The position numbers and the translations under genes are program-made. Below are positions 59,850 to 61,402 of a stretch of 61,402 nucleotides of DNA, piece by piece. The notes beneath the pieces are model-generated. The model was not told the origin of the DNA. It saw nothing but the letters and a program-made list of their open reading frames with translations, and did no database searches. The stretch's first letter is position 1. The number at the start of each line of letters is the position of its first letter. The DNA is from DATBIS01 sp036556805 (GTDB taxonomy: Bacteria > Actinomycetota > UBA4738 > HRBIN12), in NCBI GenBank assembly GCA_036556805.1, contig DATBIS010000055.1:1-61402 (forward strand). The letters run 5' to 3'.

Positions 59850-60793
59850 CCGGCTCGGCGTCGTTTCTTCGCGGGAGCCTTCGCCTTCTTCGCCGCCTCG
59901 ACGCTCTGCTTGAGCGCCTCCATGAGGTCCTGGATCCGCGATTCGTTGGAGGAAGCGGTCGTCGGAGCTTCGACCTCCTGAGCCGTCTTCTCGGAGATCA
60001 CGCGGAGGAGCTCCTCGCGATACTCGTCCGCATACGCGTTCGGATCCCACGAGACGGCGAGCATGTCGATCAGCGACTCCGCCATCTGGAGCTCCCGGGT
60101 GGAGACCTTGATGCCCGCGAGCGTCGACACGATCTCGCGCGGCTCGCGGACTTCGTCGCCGAAGTACAAGGTCTCCAGGCCGAGGACGCCCTCCATCGGG
60201 CGGATCGCCACCAGATGTGGCTTCGTGCGAAGGACGAAGCGGCCGATGCCCACCCGGCCCGCGTTCCGCATCGCCTTGAGCAAGAGCAGGTACGGCTTCT
60301 CGGCGTCGCGCCGCGGGGCGAGGAAGTAGCTCTTCTCGAAGAAGATCGGGTCGATCTCGTCGAGGCTCACGAAGTGTTCGAGATCGATGGTGTGGCTGGG
60401 CTGCGGTCTCGCGCGTTCGATCTCCTCCTGCTCCAGCATCACGAACCGATCGCGATCGATCTCGACGCCTCGCACGAGGTCGGCATAGTCGACCTCGCGC
60501 TCCCCGAAGGGCTCTGGCTCCGCGGGCTCCGGGGCCCGTGGGGTAGGTGGCACGGACGGTTCGTCGACGTCGTCATTCGAAGGTGCACGAGCCGAAGCGG
60601 CGGATGGAGCAGGACTCGTCGGCTCCCACGGATCCTCGGGACCCATCTCGACGACCCGGCGGTAGCGGACTCGCCTCCCCTCTCGGTCGTACAGGTGGAA
60701 GCGGACGTCCTTCGGCTGGGTCGCCGCGTACAGCGAGACGGGTACGTTGACGAGCCCGAGACTCAGGTTGCCCGTCCACACCGCCTTCGGCAT
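59846..60793 (-). CDS. ku: Non-homologous end-joining protein Ku
   Basis: 315 aa bacterial Ku homodimer. Opens M-P-K-A-V-W-T-G-N-L-S-L-G-L-V-N-V-P-V; F-V-S-L-D-E-I-D-P-I-F-F-E-K-S-Y-F-L and K-A-M-R-N-A-G-R-V-G-I-G-R-F-V follow. A Pro/Ala/Glu-rich insert (~55-100) interrupts the beta-barrel and the end is a basic Lys/Ala tail, as in several actinobacterial Ku proteins. Ku recruits LigD; no ligase gene is in the window. GGAGG 4 nt before the ATG at 60793 fixes the start. Confidence 0.92.
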   Translation of the reverse strand: MPKAVWTGNLSLGLVNVPVSLYAATQPKDVRFHLYDREGRRVRYRRVVEMGPEDPWEPTSPAPSAASARAPSNDDVDEPSVPPTPRAPEPAEPEPFGEREVDYADLVRGVEIDRDRFVMLEQEEIERARPQPSHTIDLEHFVSLDEIDPIFFEKSYFLAPRRDAEKPYLLLLKAMRNAGRVGIGRFVLRTKPHLVAIRPMEGVLGLETLYFGDEVREPREIVSTLAGIKVSTRELQMAESLIDMLAVSWDPNAYADEYREELLRVISEKTAQEVEAPTTASSNESRIQDLMEALKQSVEAAKKAKAPAKKRRRAG

Positions 60794-60824
60794 GTCGCCT
60801 CCTCGAGCGCGATCGACGCCGACC

Positions 60825-60830
60825 ATCCTA
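60825..60830 (-). promoter_or_regulatory. -10 box upstream of ku
   Basis: Minus-strand TAGGAT lies 31 nt before the ATG, giving a short leader that contains the Shine-Dalgarno. No Crp-type site was seen nearby. Confidence 0.35.
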
Positions 60831-60928
60831 GGCATCCGTCCGTCGACTGCGGTGCCCTTGGAGGTGAGCCTCGAAAGGGCGGGAGTATCATGCGCGGGCG
60901 CCCGCGCCGAGCCGTTCGAGGAGGAACG

Positions 60929-61402
60929 ATGACGACGTTGCCGTTGATGTTGGGCGGAGAGCAGGCGCTCGCCGCCGACCAGGAGACCTTCACCGTCATC
61001 GAGCCGGGCACCGGCGGACCGATGGCCGAGGTGGCACAGGCGGGACCGGAGGACGCACGCCGCGCCGTCGACACGGCGGTGCGCGCGTTCGAAGAAGGTC
61101 CCTGGCCTCGGACCTCGGCGACCGCCCGGGGACGCGTGCTGCTTCGCGCGTCGTTCCTCGTGCGCGAACGGCTGGAGGACCTCGCTCGGCTGGAGGCGCG
61201 GAACGCCGGCAAGCCGATCGGCAGCGCCCGGGGCGAGATCGGCCTCGTCGCCGACACGCTGGAGTACTGGGGCGGGGCCGCGAACAAGATCTTCGGCGAG
61301 ACCGTCCCGATCCAGGACCAGGGCCTCGACGTCACGCTGCGCGAGCCGGTGGGCGTCTGCGCGCTCATCACGCCGTGGAACTTCCCGCTCGTGATCGCGA
61401 CG
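60929..61402 (+). CDS. NAD(P)-dependent aldehyde dehydrogenase (partial)
   Basis: The first 158 residues of an ALDH; the catalytic Cys and Glu lie beyond the window. Present are P-G-T-G-G-P-M-A-E-V-A-Q-A, R-A-V-D-T-A-V-R-A-F, the N-A-G-K-P-I block and T-P-W-N-F-P (the nucleotide-binding start). Substrate cannot be told from this part; the short head resembles the betaine/aminobutyraldehyde group. GAGGAGGA 5 nt before the ATG. It is divergent from ku; the 135-nt gap between them contains no other gene. Confidence 0.9.
   Translation, partial: MTTLPLMLGGEQALAADQETFTVIEPGTGGPMAEVAQAGPEDARRAVDTAVRAFEEGPWPRTSATARGRVLLRASFLVRERLEDLARLEARNAGKPIGSARGEIGLVADTLEYWGGAANKIFGETVPIQDQGLDVTLREPVGVCALITPWNFPLVIAT

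Overview
The window is a G+C-rich chromosomal segment of an actinobacterium, most likely an uncultured, deep-branching member of the Actinomycetota. Evidence: the gene order yraN, DUF2469, rnhB, lepB, rplS, trmD, rimM, khpA, rpsP, ffh and the block rnc, mutM next to rpmF, a YceD-like gene and a SepIVA-like DivIVA protein are arranged as in mycobacteria and Streptomyces. A WhiG-type sigma factor sits beside xerC, dprA and comM, and the F420 gene cofC is present. Many GTG and TTG starts occur, often with a TANNNT -10 box only 6 to 9 nt upstream, as expected for leaderless mRNAs. An ATP-type PEP carboxykinase rather than the GTP type argues against a typical mycobacterium or Streptomyces.

Layout. 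1-6572: secreted beta-propeller, M23 peptidase, whiG, xerC, dprA, comM (all minus). 6628-8433: PLP decarboxylase and a small membrane protein. 8609-11911: yraN to trmD. 11991-16125: an accessory signalling locus with a small basic protein, an M50 membrane protease carrying two cyclic-nucleotide domains, a zinc microprotein, an array of Crp-type operators, a basic octapeptide-repeat protein and a Crp regulator. 16122-25625: rimM, khpA, rpsP, ffh, histidine kinase, response regulator, ftsY, smc, acylphosphatase. 25643-28036: pncA, two SnoaL-like proteins, mutM. 28042-33393: rnc, rpmF, YceD-like, SepIVA-like, coaD, rsmD, recG. 33440-38852: thioredoxin lipoprotein, rpmB, thiD, thiL, pckA, membrane protein, phosphoribosyltransferase, RAM-domain protein. 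38926-48140: RTX/TolB-like secreted protein, ddl, Cys/Met PLP enzyme, acyltransferase, bioY, cofC, cold-shock-like protein, HU, Tat-exported amine oxidase. 48367-52641: tRNA-Gln, phosphoesterase lipoprotein, isocitrate dehydrogenase, a stand-alone Clp N-domain protein, GNAT. 52750-56032: lower-G+C accessory stretch with a membrane protein, tRNA-Glu, an integrase relic and a fluoride-resistance cassette between tRNA-derived direct repeats. 56033-61402: two secreted propeller-type proteins, a DHFR-like reductase with a frameshifted end, DinB, Ku and a partial aldehyde dehydrogenase.

The two most notable non-core units are these. (1) At 12333-16125 a Crp whose recognition helix keeps the E. coli DNA-contacting residues lies 0.5 kb from a run of TGTGA-N6-TCACA sites at 22-24 bp spacing. 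That run stands in front of a gene made almost wholly of seven copies of an 8-residue basic repeat. The gene upstream encodes an intramembrane-type zinc protease with two cyclic-nucleotide-binding domains. I read this as a possible cAMP-linked module, but its function is unknown. (2) At 54200-55794 a 1.6-kb island at tRNA-Glu carries a fluoride riboswitch, crcB, a DUF190 gene and an integrase remnant, bounded by 42- and 41-bp copies of the tRNA 3' half.
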